From Rapana venosa (lineage: Eukaryota; Mollusca; Gastropoda; Neogastropoda; Muricidae), in NCBI GenBank assembly GCA_028751875.1, contig CM054154.1, positions 52,802,144 to 52,866,143 of the forward strand: a stretch of 64,000 nt of DNA, read 5' to 3'. Below are positions 34,968-46,750 of the stretch, piece after piece. Made by a program: the position numbers and the translations under genes. How positions within the stretch are numbered: the stretch's first letter is position 1; the number at the start of each line of letters is the position of its first letter. The notes beneath the pieces were generated by a model. That model saw only the letters and a list, made by a program, of their open reading frames with translations, searched no databases and was not told where the DNA came from.

Positions 34968-35307
34968 GGGGGGACGGGATAGCCTAGTGGTCAGAACATT
35001 GCACTCGCAATCTGACAACCTGTTAGATTCCCATTCAAGGGGATATTTTCCCCTGGAGTTAACATCAGTGCAGACTCCACACTCCCCAAAAGTCCTTCGG
35101 ATGAGACTATAAACCTAGGCCCTGTGTGCGTTCGCACATGTTCAAATCCTATTCCGCTTTTCATAAGAGTAGGCTATTGTATGCCGGTGGGAACAGATGA
35201 CAATTTACAAAACCACAAACACACAGGGACTGGATGTAAAAAAGCACATAAGTGCATAATCCATTATCCTTGAATATAAAAAGAATAAAATAAAAATAAA
35301 TTTTTTT
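34968..35307 (+). mobile_element. tRNA-derived SINE (copy 2)
   Basis: This is the counterpart of 9043-9378 with identical A-box-like head and central domain, flanked by aaagtt at 34962-34967 and 35308-35313. The tail reads ctggatgtaaaaaagcacataagtg, one base pair step different from copy 1. Confidence 0.78.
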
Positions 35308-35659
35308 AAAGTTAGTATAATTATGGACTTTATTGCCAAATCATCCAGATGCTCAAGTTGCCCAGTTGCAAAAACTATGTTATGAATTTGTATGGGACAA
35401 GAAAACAGATAAGATCAAAAGGGCATATTTGGTGCAAAGCATAAAAAAGGCGGCATAGGTATACCAAATATTACAGTGTATATACAATCACTGAAACTTG
35501 CATGGATTAAAAAAAAGTTTATACACAGAAACAAAAGTGGACATTAATATTTGCATTCACTGTGCCCTGACATAGGTGATCTAGCTTGGATGGGCCTAAA
35601 ACTGTTTTTAAAATGTAAAACCAATGCACTTTTAAACAAATTATTCTTTTATATTGAGG

Positions 35660-35958
35660 ATAATGGAATAAGCACTTGTGTACTTTTTTACATCCAGTCC
35701 TCGTGTGTATGCAGTTTTGTAAATTCTGTCATCTGTTCTCCCTGGCACACAATGGCCTACTCTTATGAAAAGCGGAACAGGATTAAACGTGTGCGCAAGA
35801 TGTTCTGCGTGCGTTCACACACGGGGCCTTGGTTTATAGTCTCATCCGAAGGACTTTTGGGGAGAGTGGAGTCTGCACTGATGTTAACCCCGGGGGAAAA
35901 AATATCCCCTTAAAGGGGAAATCAAACCCCGGGGTTTGGTAAAATTGTGACCGCACTT
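35660..35958 (-). mobile_element. Inverted SINE partner (copy 2)
   Basis: This is the counterpart of 9725-10020. The tail half (35660-35880) is clean, and the reverse B-box half (35885-35958) is already degraded (aaatcaaaccccggggtt where copy 1 has gaatcgaacccgggtt). The drop in quality begins inside this SINE. Confidence 0.7.
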
Positions 35959-38900
35959 TGGGAAAGATGTGTTTCTTTCATATGAAACTTTTTTGCAGAA
36001 AAGGGTCAAATCAAAGGATAAGCAAAAGTTTTTGGGGAACCAATTTTTCACAATAAAAAAATTCAAAGTGGGGGGGCCCAAATGCATTTATATAAAAATT
36101 TGGGACAAAAAAAATTTTTTTTGGGGTTTAAACACTTGCTGAAAGAAAAATGGGATTTCAAAAACTAAAGAGAATTTATCAAAAAAAATTTAGGTGCAAA
36201 CATTAACTTTTTGCATTATTTAGCTGTATTGATCAATCCAAAAACTATGCGAAAATTTCAAAATAAAAAAACTGGATGGAAACTTAAGTAAAGACGGGGA
36301 CCAATGCTTTTAAGAGATTATATCCAAAGTTGGAAAAGGTCCCATTTTTATTATGATGAAATGATTCGTAAAAAAAAAATTTCCCCAACTTTAAAAGTCT
36401 TTTTTTGGAATTTGGGGGGGAACACAGTTTAAACATTCCAATAGACTGGCAGGAGTTTTTAAAAATTGACAAAAAAAATTTAAAAGAAATTAAATTTAAA
36501 ATTGGTTTCAAAAAAGATTTGTTATAGAAAATTAGTCACAAAAAAAATTCTAAAGAAAATGAAAGTTACAGTAATGACACTGCAATTTTTGTGCCAAGGA
36601 AAAAAGACCCCAAAAAACCCATTTTTATGGGAGCGTCGTATGAAAAAGGGGTTTCGGGAAAAAAATTTAAAGGGTGATTTTAAAACACAACTGCTATCTT
36701 TGGGGAGAGATTAAAATTTAAATGTGGAACTTTTTTTTTTTTGGGGCATGATGAAATTTTACAAAAACTGGGGAAGGTTTGTTTTTTTTTAACATTTGTT
36801 GCAAAGTTCTATGTTTACAAATGTGGGATTGGTAAAAAAATCCTAAGGTTGGAAATTTTTCCCCTTGAATTAAAATATGAAAGGAAAAATGTGGGCTTCC
36901 CAAACAAATGCCGTTTACTAATTTAAGAAAAAAAAATTTTTCAGTACAAAAAAGTTAGTGAAAGTTGATTTCCCTATTTAAAAATATTACAAAAATTCTG
37001 TATGTCTTCTATAAATCTTGTTTGAAATAAAAATTTTAAAGATTGAATTTTTTTGGTTACTCATTGTAGCTTTGTACCCTTTGTATGCCTGAAAAAAGGG
37101 AAAATGATGTAATGTTTTTCTTTTTAAAAAGTTAATTTGTTTTTTTTTCCCAAAATGTTGGGTGCAATCAAAAAGATTTTTTTTTAAAACCCAAAACAAA
37201 AAATCATGTCAAAATGATTGATTTTCAAAAAACATGACCCGGGAAAGGGTTTCAGTGTTTTAGCCAGTACTTAATACACGGGTTGTGGTGGCGCGGGCTC
37301 GAGTGGGGGACACCCCTTACTGACAGGGGATTAACTTTTTTGTTTGTTTTTCGTTATATTTGTGTCTATAAACTCAAAGTTCGGCAGGTTGTGTCTGGTG
37401 TTGGTGTGTCAGTACTAACGAAAAACCAATGGGGAAAAATCAGTTCTATTTATCTTTTAGTCTGCTTTCTCATAGCGTCTTTCTGAGGGTGGCGAGGCGC
37501 GCCTAAGGCCAACAGCCAGGGCCCGGTCGTCGTACCCTCGGATTTTTCCTTAGCTTGGGGGGGAAAAATTCACCCCGTGGGGTTAGCAGGAAGGCAAAGA
37601 CTGCAACTTTCCATGTGAAAATTTTACCTTCAACAATTAACAACGTTTAAAACTTGGAAGAAAAATCAAGAAAAAAAAGCGGGGTTTAGGAAAGGGGGGT
37701 TTTTGAGAAAAAGGACTAAAAAATTTGAATACCCGGAAAAACCCCGCTCCAAACCGTTCCAAACCCAATGTCCCCCCTACTTTCCCAAAAAAACCGACGA
37801 CCCTTCAAGCAAACATAAAACTACCACCCCAATATAAAAACCCGGAAATTCCCTTTGCCTTTCCCAAAAACCTGGCTGAGCCCGGGCCGTACCGAACTGC
37901 GACCCCCATTGAGGGTTTTGGTCAACCCATTCGGTTTGCGGGGGACTCACACGCAACGGGGAAGGCACAAGGCGGAGGTTTGTGTTTCTACATAAACGAG
38001 CGTTGGTGGGTGATTTTAAAAAATTAAAAACTAGGGCTATCCGGGGAAAGGACATTAAAAACTGCTCTCGGGTTTCGCTCCGGTTTTTTTACTTCCAGGG
38101 GAATTTCCCGCAATTATTTTTCACTTTAGTTTAATTCCCCCCAAAGGGCAAGAGTGGCTAGAGAAATTGAACAATATTAGATCACCTCATGTGTTTCGAT
38201 TTAAAACCCCTGATCCCCCTAAGTTTATCCTGGGTGTTTTTCAATAACTGTTCCTTAAAAAAACTACTGAAGAATAGAACAGTATGGGCCCTGCCCTCCC
38301 CCAACGAAGAAACAAGACCTTAGACTTGTGCTTGGGGGTTTTAGGGGGCCCCCTTTTGATCGTTCCCTTTTGCCCCCCCTGGGATATCTGACCAAACTGC
38401 GTTCTTCTTGCCCCATGGAAACAGTCAGGTTTCGGGCGCCTTAAACCCATAGTCAGGCCCAAAAAAAAAAATGGACTGCGTTGTATAGTAGTCTGAAAGG
38501 GGCTGCTTTGATTGCACGGACTGGGATATGTTTTTGAGGTGTGTTCAGATCTAAATTGAGTTTCAGGATGTTTTTTGGGTTTTTATATTTCATTTTGTGT
38601 TGGGTTGTGTCTTTCCCAAATTTTAAGGGTTAACCTTTTACCCCAAAACAACCCTTTGGGGTTTAAAAAGGGATCTAAAACCGTTTTTTTAAAACAAAAA
38701 AAAGTAGTATTTTACACAGGCACAGAACAACAAAAGAAGGAAGTAAAAAAAAAGGGAAGTCAAAGCTGCTGTTGAAACGGGCCAGACGTATATATAAAAA
38801 AAAGATAGGGAACAAGTTTTTGAGGAACAATTTTTTTGGGGTTTTGCATGGCGGGTATCAAAAAATGGTTTTGCATAAATATGGTAGGTGTCCAACATAG

Positions 38901-41900
38901 GTCAAAGATCGTTTGCAGGGATATTGGGGATAACAACTTACCAGGGCCTCTAAACCATTTTTTACCGCTTTGAAAAAACATGTTTCTCAGATGAATTAAA
39001 TATTTTGAAGCCCAAACCTGTTTCTGAGAATTTGGGGTCATTGTTGATGAAGAAAAATTTTCTGGAAGCATTAAAGGCCCAAAAAATTATTAACAAATCT
39101 CCCGGACCAGACGGTATATAATTTAAAAATAATAATAAAAATATGGAAATTTTATTGCGTGAATCTTGTAAAAAACAAACAAATGAAGGGGCTTTTCACT
39201 CAATCATTTACAAAGGGATTTCAACTCTCCTTAAAAAAAGAGAAATCCTTGGCGCGCATACGCACGCACACGCACGCACACAAAATACAAAACAAACACA
39301 CAACACACACACGGAACTACACTTTTTTCCGGGGAAAGTGCTGTTGAAAATTTGGGAAAGATATGTGGGGGGGAAAAATCTCAGGTAGGAAATAAGTGTT
39401 TTTTGAGGCTGGGTTTTTTTGGGAAACAAGTGAAGGGTTTTGACGAAGTGAAAGAGGGGGGTCTTCCCGGTGGAAAGGACCCGAAACCCGAGAAGGGGGC
39501 GAAAGGCCAAACAGTGGTTTGTTTGAATCTGGGGTTTTTGGAAAGCAAAAGTATCTGCGGCTGACGAAGGGAAAAGGGATGGAGTGTCCCGGGAAGACAG
39601 TTACAGAGATTAAAGGGGGGGGGGGTGCAGATTTGTGGAGCATTTGAAAAGAGGGGATTTTAAATTTTTTACTGCCCGTCCCTTTTTGAGACAGGCAACC
39701 CGTGAAGACGGGTAGCAGAAAAGGAGTGATTTTGTTCAGATTTTTTCTTTCTTAGGCCCGTTTGAGTGCAGAGTTTTGTTTTGCGTTTAAGAGGTGGATA
39801 GATGATGCTGGTAGGCCCGCCAAAAGAGAATTTCGTAGTCTAAAAAGTGAAAAAATTTAAAAGTGTGAAAAGCTTGGGAAATTGCATCAGTGGACAGATT
39901 CTTGGAATGCGCTTCCCCGCCGTAATTGTAGTAGCAAGACTGGCAGGTTGGGTGATGGGAAATTTTTTTATTGAGAGTGTGGTTTTCAAAAAAATTTCCC
40001 AAAAACTTCACAGAGTTGGACAAAGGAACTGACGTTTTTGCCGAAAATTTATTGAAATTTTTTTGATAGAGGGAAAATTTAAGTTGGGGGCCTTTTGAGC
40101 ATGGCTTTTGGTTTTATTTGGCAAAAAGTTGTAATTTTTCTGAGGCATCCCCCTTTTTAATGTCTTAAGGGAGTTTGGGAAAATATTTGTCAAGGGGAAA
40201 GGGAAATTTTTTAACCGTATCGCTGCACGAAGTTGAGGGATCATCGGGATAGAAATGTGATCAATAGGGGGGTTGGTTTAATTTTATGTGAGAGGGGGAG
40301 CGTGTATAGAGTAAAGAGAACAGGGCCCAGGATGACCCCGCGGGAATCCCCATTCCTTTTGAAAAGGTTTTTTTTTTTGAAATTTTTTTTACAATAACTT
40401 TCTGGAAAAGGTCTTGGGGGGTTTTGAAGTAAAACCCCCGGGGAGGGCCCGTGCCATTAATACCCAAAGTTTTTTGGAGGCGGAAAAAAGAAGAATTGAG
40501 TGATCTTTGGTATCCAAAAGGGTGCAGATAAAGGGCAAGAAGAGGGGAGGAGGGGGATTTTCCTGCATCCGAAGCAAGTTGAAGTGTATTAAAGTATTGG
40601 GCTAGGGTTTGGGTTTTGGTGCTGTGGCGGGGGGATAGGCAGACTGGGAAAGTGGGAAGAAGTTTTTTGGAATGAAGGTGAATGTTGAGCTGTTTTTAGA
40701 AAAAATTTTTTTGTAATTTGAGATTAAAAGGGTTTAAATTTGAGACAGGCCAAAAATTTTCAGAATGTTGGGTTTGAGGTCGTTTCTTTTTAGTAGGGTG
40801 ACTTTTGTGTTTTAAGAAACTGTGGGGAAAAATTTTCCCGACTGAAGAGATGAGTTTACTATTTTTTGTGTAATAGGCACAAGTTGTGGAAAAGGGAAAG
40901 GGGAGAAAACAGGAGCAGGGTTTTGGGTCAAAAGGGCGCTTTAAATTTTTTAGTCATTTCCTTCCCGAATTTTCATGATTTCTTTTTCACTTGGGGGGTT
41001 TGGGGGAAAAAGAGAGGGTGCCCGTGAACTGGGGGTGGGGCGCAGGGGTGGGAAATTTGGGTTTTATCAAGTCGGGGGCGGGATGGGTTTTGGAAATTTT
41101 TTCTGAAAAAAAAAGGGGAAGGGAAAAAAAATGGAGGGGTTCAAAACAGGTGTGGGTGTTAGGGAGAGGAGTTTTTTTGAGATCCAAGGAGATTTGAGGG
41201 GGGGGAAAAAAAAAAAAAATTTTATGGATGTAGCACAGAGAAATTTTGGGGAAGGGGTAGTAGTCTGTCTTTGCTGAATGGAAATTTTGAGTTTTACTTT
41301 GCTTATTTTTTTTCGGAAAAAACTTTTGTTTTATTTCGGGTTTTTTACCCTTTCCCCCACTGCCGTTCTAGTTGTCGGCCCTTTGCGCCTTTTGTATCAA
41401 AATTTTCTTGGGGGATACCCTGGCGCAAGGGTTTTGGAGGGAGGAGGATGATCAGTTTTGGGGTGCCTGCTCATCAAACAGTTGGCGGAGAATAGTGTTA
41501 TAGTGAATCAGAGAGGTCAGGTGGTCGAGGTTTGTGAAAAAACGTTTTGGAGCTTGGGAAGAAGGTATGAATGTCTAAGGCCTTAAAATTACGACGGGGG
41601 AACATTTTTTCTTCTTTTGACAGGGTTTTTTGATGTTGAGATGGAAAAAAAATGGCGGGGAAAAGATCAAAAATTTCAGTTCGTCGGTGACCCGAAAAAA
41701 AGATGTGACAAGGGTTGAAAGAAGCATTTGGAAACAGCCCGTCTTAAAAAATGGGCCAGATCTGTGCGTTTTTTTCGTTTACCAAATTGGAGAGAGAATG
41801 GTTTGGCCGAGAAAGAGAAAAAAACGTTTGACATCTGGAAAAAGATGGTTGTCGAAATGGAAGTTGAAGTCACCAAGGAAAATTTAAGTTTAGTGGGGGA

Positions 41901-42235
41901 GAGGCTGTAGTGGGGGGGGGGGTGACTGGAATTTTTTGGTGAAAAAGAGCGATGTTGGTTGTTTTTCCGGGTGGGGGGGTGGAAAGGGAAAGGCAGCAAT
42001 GTAATAGAGTGGCCAGTAGGTTGAGATTGATTTCGCCCAAAATTTAAAAGTTCATGTGAGAATTAGGTTGTGACTGAAAAATGTTTGGGTTCCCAAAATG
42101 TCTTTGAGAATGATGGCAATCCCACCTCCTGAGAGAGTCGGGGGAAAGAAATGGTTTTATATCCAGGAGGGGTCAGCGTTTTATTTTTGGGGTTTTGGCC
42201 CTGGGTTTTTAAACCAAGTTTCGGGTTTAGGGAAA
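35885..42235. other. Low-fidelity consensus block, copy 2 part 1
   Basis: Quality falls within a SINE at about 35.89 kb and recovers abruptly at about 42236, where tttcagagatgaaatcag begins clean sequence. The errors are neighbour-base replacement and lengthened runs, as in 10.1-18.9 kb, but over a different interval of the same locus. A second block runs from about 44.9 to 57 kb. Confidence 0.75.
37280..39121 (+). pseudogene. Rex1/CR1-like LINE: endonuclease and RT N-terminus (copy 2)
   Basis: This is the counterpart of 11225-12885. The clearest text is a GGGLCFYINERWW block at about 37970-38010 (EN), a TLDLCLG-like block near 38320, a KKSSILHRHRTTKEG-like region near 38700 and KSPGPDGI at 39085-39115, where the RT fingers begin. 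The element stops at 39121 because an L2-like LINE is inserted, and resumes at 43216 with CGRTLKFCATELASVL. Joining the two sides restores a sensible RT order. Confidence 0.65.
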
Positions 42236-43215
42236 GGGTTTAAACAATGTTTTTTTCAGAGATGAAATCAGATATGTAATCGGCTTTTCCATTTGGACAG
42301 ACAGACTGCACATTGAACAAACAAACTTGAAGGAGATCTGAAGGAGGTGGAGAGGTTGAAGATGAAAGTGGTGAGTTTGGAATAGCATCAGAGGAAGAGG
42401 ACGAAGGCGATGGTGGAGATGCCGCTAGCGGAAGAACAGACAAGAGTTTGGATGGTGAATCAGGAGTAGAAGATGGTGAAAGAACTGTGCTGATCAGGGG
42501 ATTCGGTTTTGAAACACATCAGGATATACATCATAATCATCAGAACAAAAAACATTATCAGAGTTACAAACAACAGAACAATCAAAAGCTGAAGGGGCGG
42601 GTGGACGGCAGCATGGGGAAGAAGCGTTGTCAGGGGTGACAGAAGTGACGTCAAAGGTGAGGGGGGAGACACAGGAGAGGGAAGCCCACCACTGGCGATG
42701 ACGTCGGCCTGCCCGTGTTCCCGTCTGGTTTTACGGCGATTAATGCCTAAGTGTGTTAAAAGCTGCTTAATAGCAGGAGCAAGCGTGTACTGTTTTTGAC
42801 AATTCTCAGGTGCGAGCATAGCTCTAATGTCCGCGGCTCTCACTGCCATGGTAGCAGAACAACACACACTAGACTTGATTGATGGGGGTGGTGTCAGTTC
42901 GTGAATCACGTGCAATTTGTTGAACGGCAGTAGGGTCAGATTAAAATGGGTCACGAAGACCAGCGCAGTCAGGTAAACACAATTCATACGTCGAATCGAA
43001 ATTTTGAACAATTCAAACAAAGATGAAAATTATACATCGAAATATCTCAAAAAGTAGATAATAACAAAGAAAAATGTTCTGACCAAATAACTCAGGGTGA
43101 AAACACGAACAAGAAGATGTAAAAATTTCTTGAAAGGAACCAGAAAAAACACACACATCCAGCATTCAAACACAGAGCTACACACAGTGCTTCCGACAGG
43201 CGCAAAGGCAGATCA
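39122..43215 (-). mobile_element. L2-like LINE, near full length, inserted in the Rex1/CR1-like LINE
   Basis: The span is about 4.1 kb. The 3' end is at about 39122-39320 (ATT tail, then the aagcgctttgatttgt block and a GT run in reverse). The RT C-terminus and palm region follow to about 41400, EN from about 41480 to 42443, and the 5' region to about 43215. The cleanest part is 42240-43020: LLQVCLFNVQSVCPNGKADY (start of the endonuclease) is preceded by a Ser/Pro-rich stretch and, further upstream, KQLLTHLGINRRKTRRE, a basic segment. A one-base slip separates the two frames at about 42450. This copy shows what the 5890-7455 derivative has lost. Confidence 0.75.
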
Positions 43216-44540
43216 CTCATATATGTGGAAGAACCCTGAAATTCTGCGCTACTGAGCTTGCCAGTGTCCTTCAACACCTGTTCCAGGCCTCACTGGATAC
43301 TTGTCAGATTCCTGTTATTTGGAAAACTTCCAATGTAATACCTCTTCCAAAGAAACCCAATCCTTCTCGGCCTAACGATTTTAGACCTGTAGCTCTCACA
43401 TCTCTTGTGATGAAAACGCTGGAAAAGATTGTAAAATCTCTCATTCTTTCTGCTACAGAGAAAGACCTTGACCCACTGCAATTTGCATACAGGTCTCGAA
43501 GGGGTGTCGAAGATGCCAAACTATTCATTTTGAACAAGTTGTATAGCCACTTGGAAACACTGACTCTCATGCCAGATATTGTTCGCTGACTTTAGTTCAG
43601 CTTTCAATACAATGCAGCCTCACGTTCTGGTTAACAAAATAATTTCAAATTTGACGTAGACAATCAACTTGTTCGTTGGCTGATTGAATTTTTAACCAAC
43701 AGACCACAGCGTGTTTTGGCCAACAAAATATCTTCTTCGGTTAGATTTACCTGCACTGGTTTCCGCAGGGTTGCGTCCTCTCACCACTTCTGTACATTGT
43801 ATACACAGATAATTGCAGAAACAACTATGGAAATTCCTTTCTGGTAAAGTTCGCAGACGATAGTGCTCTGTTATCCCTCTTATCCGGATCAGTCTTAGAC
43901 CATGGTCCAGCCCTCACCGAGTTCGTACACTGGTGTGACGAGGCCTATCTGGAGCTAAATGTTTCTAAAACTAAAGACCTGCCTATCGACTTCAGAAGAT
44001 CAGGGCATACTCCTAAGAATATTATTATCCATAATCAAGAGGTTGAAAACGTTTTGAACTATAAGTATCTGGGAACTGTTTTTGACCACAAGTTAAACTG
44101 GGACGTTAACACTGACGCTATTGTCAAAAAGGGACAACAACGTCTGTATTTTCTGAGGAAACTGAACTCATTTTTTGTAGACAAAAAGATCCTTTCCTTG
44201 TTTTACAAGTCTTACATAGAGAGTGTTCTAAGTTTTGCTTTCATTTGTTGGTACAATAACCTTAGTGTTAAAAACAAGAATGGCCTGCAGAGAATTGTAA
44301 GAATCTGCTAAAAAATAATTGGAAAAGAACAAAGAGATCTCATGTCGTTCTGCAATCAGCAGCTTGTACGCAAAGCCACAGCCATTTTGGCTGATCCTTC
44401 TCATGCTTTGTTTCCAGAATTTCAAATGTTGCCTTCGGAACGCCGTTTTCAGTGTCCCATCGCAAAACCAACAGAAAAAGAAATTCTTTTGTGCCAGTAA
44501 GATTCGACTTCTGAATTCACAATGATGTTGACTACCTAGT
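43216..44540 (+). pseudogene. Rex1/CR1-like LINE: reverse transcriptase
   Basis: Clean sequence with legible RT. It reads PVIWKTSNVIPLPKKPNPS and NDFRPVALTSLVMKTLEKIV (43310-43430), LDPLQFAYRSRRGVEDA, a motif A of the form ADFSSAFNTMQPH (43580-43620), PQGCVLSPLLYIVYTDNC (43765-43815), KFADDSALLSLLSG (motif C, 43847-43888), NYKYLGTVFDHKLNW (44056-44100), KILSLFYKSYIESVLSF and SHALFPEFQMLPSERRFQCP near 44400-44450. Both catalytic Asp sites are present. Slips near 43588, 43640 and 43755 and stops near 44310 and 44500 break it. The C-terminal LLPSGRR-like block is typical of this LINE group. Confidence 0.85.
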
Positions 44541-44602
44541 TCTTACATTTCTCTGAATTATCTGCCTGATTGTCATTGTTACGAGTGTAGTCAATACATA
44601 AT

Positions 44603-44634
<32 letters not shown>

Positions 44635-44910
44635 GGTGCGTGGGTGTGTGTAAATAAGTCTGTGTTCTAGTCAACTGTTCTTAAAACATTGAATTCATAT
44701 ATTGGTGTATGGTGTGGGTCGTGCGTGGGCGTATTCGCACACACACGTACGTGCGTGTGTACGTGCTGCGTATATGCGTGCGTAAAAATAAGTTTTATGT
44801 CTTCTAGTCAATGGGTTTAAAATTGTGTTCACATTGATGTTTGTGCGCATGCGCGCGTGTGTGCGTGTGGTGTGTGTTTGGAGTGTGGTGACTTTTATTT
44901 GAAAAATTTT
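44541..44910 (+). repeat. 3' UTR of the Rex1/CR1-like LINE with GT blocks
   Basis: Three GT-rich blocks (44604-44655, 44699-44790 and 44838-44890) alternate with a repeated linker, tctagtcaa then tttaaaattgtgttca, then tattggtgt. The linker words equal those at 1356-1480, which ties the 1272-1745 tail to this family. Clean sequence ends at about 44890. Confidence 0.7.
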
Positions 44911-45190
44911 CATCTAACAATGTTGCTTCGTTGGAAAATGTTCCTAGTATTTTAAAATTAAAATTTATTTATTTTTCCCTTAAACTTTTTCAAAACTTGT
45001 AAAGGGGTCCCAAAACAAAAATCTGTTTTTTTTCCCCCCCTTAGACTTTTTAAAATTAGGCGATCTGTTTTCCTTTCATTTCTGTTTTTTTGAAAAACCT
45101 TGTACGTGTCGGGAAAAGGAAATTTCAATTTTTTTTGCAAAAGAAAAAATACCTAAATACACTGGAAACAAAGTTTTCCTTTTTTCTTGT
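44911..45190. other. Unassigned low-fidelity stretch
   Basis: AT-rich with long T runs. Its position corresponds to 17.75-18.5 kb of copy 1, where a LINE-D fragment can be read on the minus strand, but this copy is shorter and I could not confirm that fragment. No feature supported. Confidence 0.3.
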
Positions 45191-46750
45191 TTTTTAGTTC
45201 AATGGCTAATTCATTTAGAAAAAAAAAAAACTTTTGGGCTTAAAATTCGGAAAAAAAGAGGTTGGTATTACCTTTGGCCTTTTCTGGCTGCCGATTTTTT
45301 TGAGATATTTAAGATGTTGTTGTTTCCCCCGTGTTGGTCGTTGTTGGGGTTGTATTCCTGGTTTTCCCTTTCTTACCATTGATTCTAATTGGTAAAATGG
45401 GGTTTGTTTTTTTGTTGGGTTTTGGCCCAAGTACGTGGGTGTAGTGCTGGTTTTAGGTTGGGGAAATATTCTTTTGCCAATTTTCCTTTTTTTTTTTAAA
45501 ATTTTTTTGCCCCTGGGTTTTGTTTGCGTTTTTTTTGGGTGGTTTAAATTTTGGTATTTTTGCATTTTTTTTTGTACTTTTGATTTTGAATTTTTTCCCT
45601 TTTCCTTCTTTGGGTTTCCCCTCTGTTTTGTTTTCTTTTTTATTTCTTGACCCAAGCTCCTGATTTTTGCCTTTTTCATTGTCTTTTGACAAATAAGTTT
45701 CACTTGACTTGATTGTTTTTTCGGATTTTGCCAAAGTTTGCTTGTGTCAGTTTTTACGGGTTTTTAAAAAAGATTCATCTTTGGTTTTTTAAAGTGCCGC
45801 TTGGAATTTCCTCTATTGTTTTTTTAAAAGGCTCGGTTTTATGGTCCCTTCAGCTTCCATTAACTTGGCCTTGTTCTTTCTTTTTGATTTTTCAATGCCT
45901 GTTAAACAGGCGCTGCCTTTCACCAAGTTTGTTGGTTTTGTTGATGCAGACGAAAACCTTTCCGGGTTTTAGTATCTCAAAAGGATGTAGTCCAATTTGG
46001 GTTTGTGGAACCCCCATTGGGGCAGGGGCCATGCCAGGCGGGAGCTTGGTTCCCAAAGGTTTTGGGAGCCACCTGGTTGAGCGGCAAATTAGGTGGGCCC
46101 TGCTTTGGGATCCCCTTTGGAGGGGACCGGAAAATTTCTATTTTTTAGGCGTCTGCCCCCCTTCTTCTTCCCCGGGAGATAAGTATCTTTCTTGTTCCCA
46201 CGTGAGGCCCTTTTTGGTTGTAGATTCCCTCAGTTTCTTCATTGACGTTTGGGCTCGTTGGAATCCTTATGTTGAAGGGGCTGCCCGGGGCGGTGGTGGG
46301 CTTTTACGGTAGTCCCTTTAAAATCTTGAGGTTTTTTGACAAGCATGCCTACCCATTTTGCTTTCCTTTTGCTTTTAAATTGTCCCTGTCAGTAGGGTTT
46401 CACCGGCTTTCCATCTGACCCACGGGCCCAAAATGAGGTTTTTCCTGTCCAGGTTGAGTTTTTAGTTTCCTGTTTGGGCGCTTTTCTTTCCCACTTTGCG
46501 ATGGGATGTTTCCTTCCTTATCTTTTTGTGGGGTTCCACCATGCCACTTGGCGCCTCCGGGCCCCTGGTGAAGACAAGGCGCGGGCCCTTGTTGCCCCGG
46601 GGCCCGGCGAACGATCGGAATTTTTTATTTTTGTCATTCATATGGTGTCTTGGGGAAAAGTCCTCGGTCCCCATCCTTCACGTTTTTTTGGGGTTTGGGG
46701 TTTCCCACGTACAGGTTTGGTCCGGATTCCATTTTTAGGTGGGGGCCTCG
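45190..46750 (-). pseudogene. RTE-like LINE, minus strand (copy 2, degraded)
   Basis: This is the counterpart of 18500-20440, recognised by shared landmarks: tagttcaatggctaattcattt at 45196 and 18503, and ccacttggcgcctccg at 46545 and 20194. It is about 20% shorter than copy 1, mostly through lost bases. No endonuclease frame is readable, so the call rests on collinearity. Confidence 0.55.

Larger units (their letters stand above)
33371..37195 (+). pseudogene. L1-like LINE ORF2 (copy 2)
   Basis: This is the counterpart of 7457-11130. The 34348-34758 frame gives a longer continuous RT segment than copy 1: GCCQGDPISPYLFILCAEIL (motif B), CQFADDTSVTLGG (motif C) and FEDMSGLKL. The motif A region near 34300-34330 reads VDFKKAFDSVDWG. 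The two SINE insertions are in the same places. 35551-35640 reads DLAWMGLKLFLKCKTNALLN. After about 35.9 kb the consensus degrades. Confidence 0.72.

Noticed and set aside
45687..45716. A second CTTGA tail of the Rex1/CR1-like LINE in copy 2
   Set aside because: Collinearity places this point inside the RTE-like remnant, not at the LINE 3' end; the short match is probably chance in degraded sequence.
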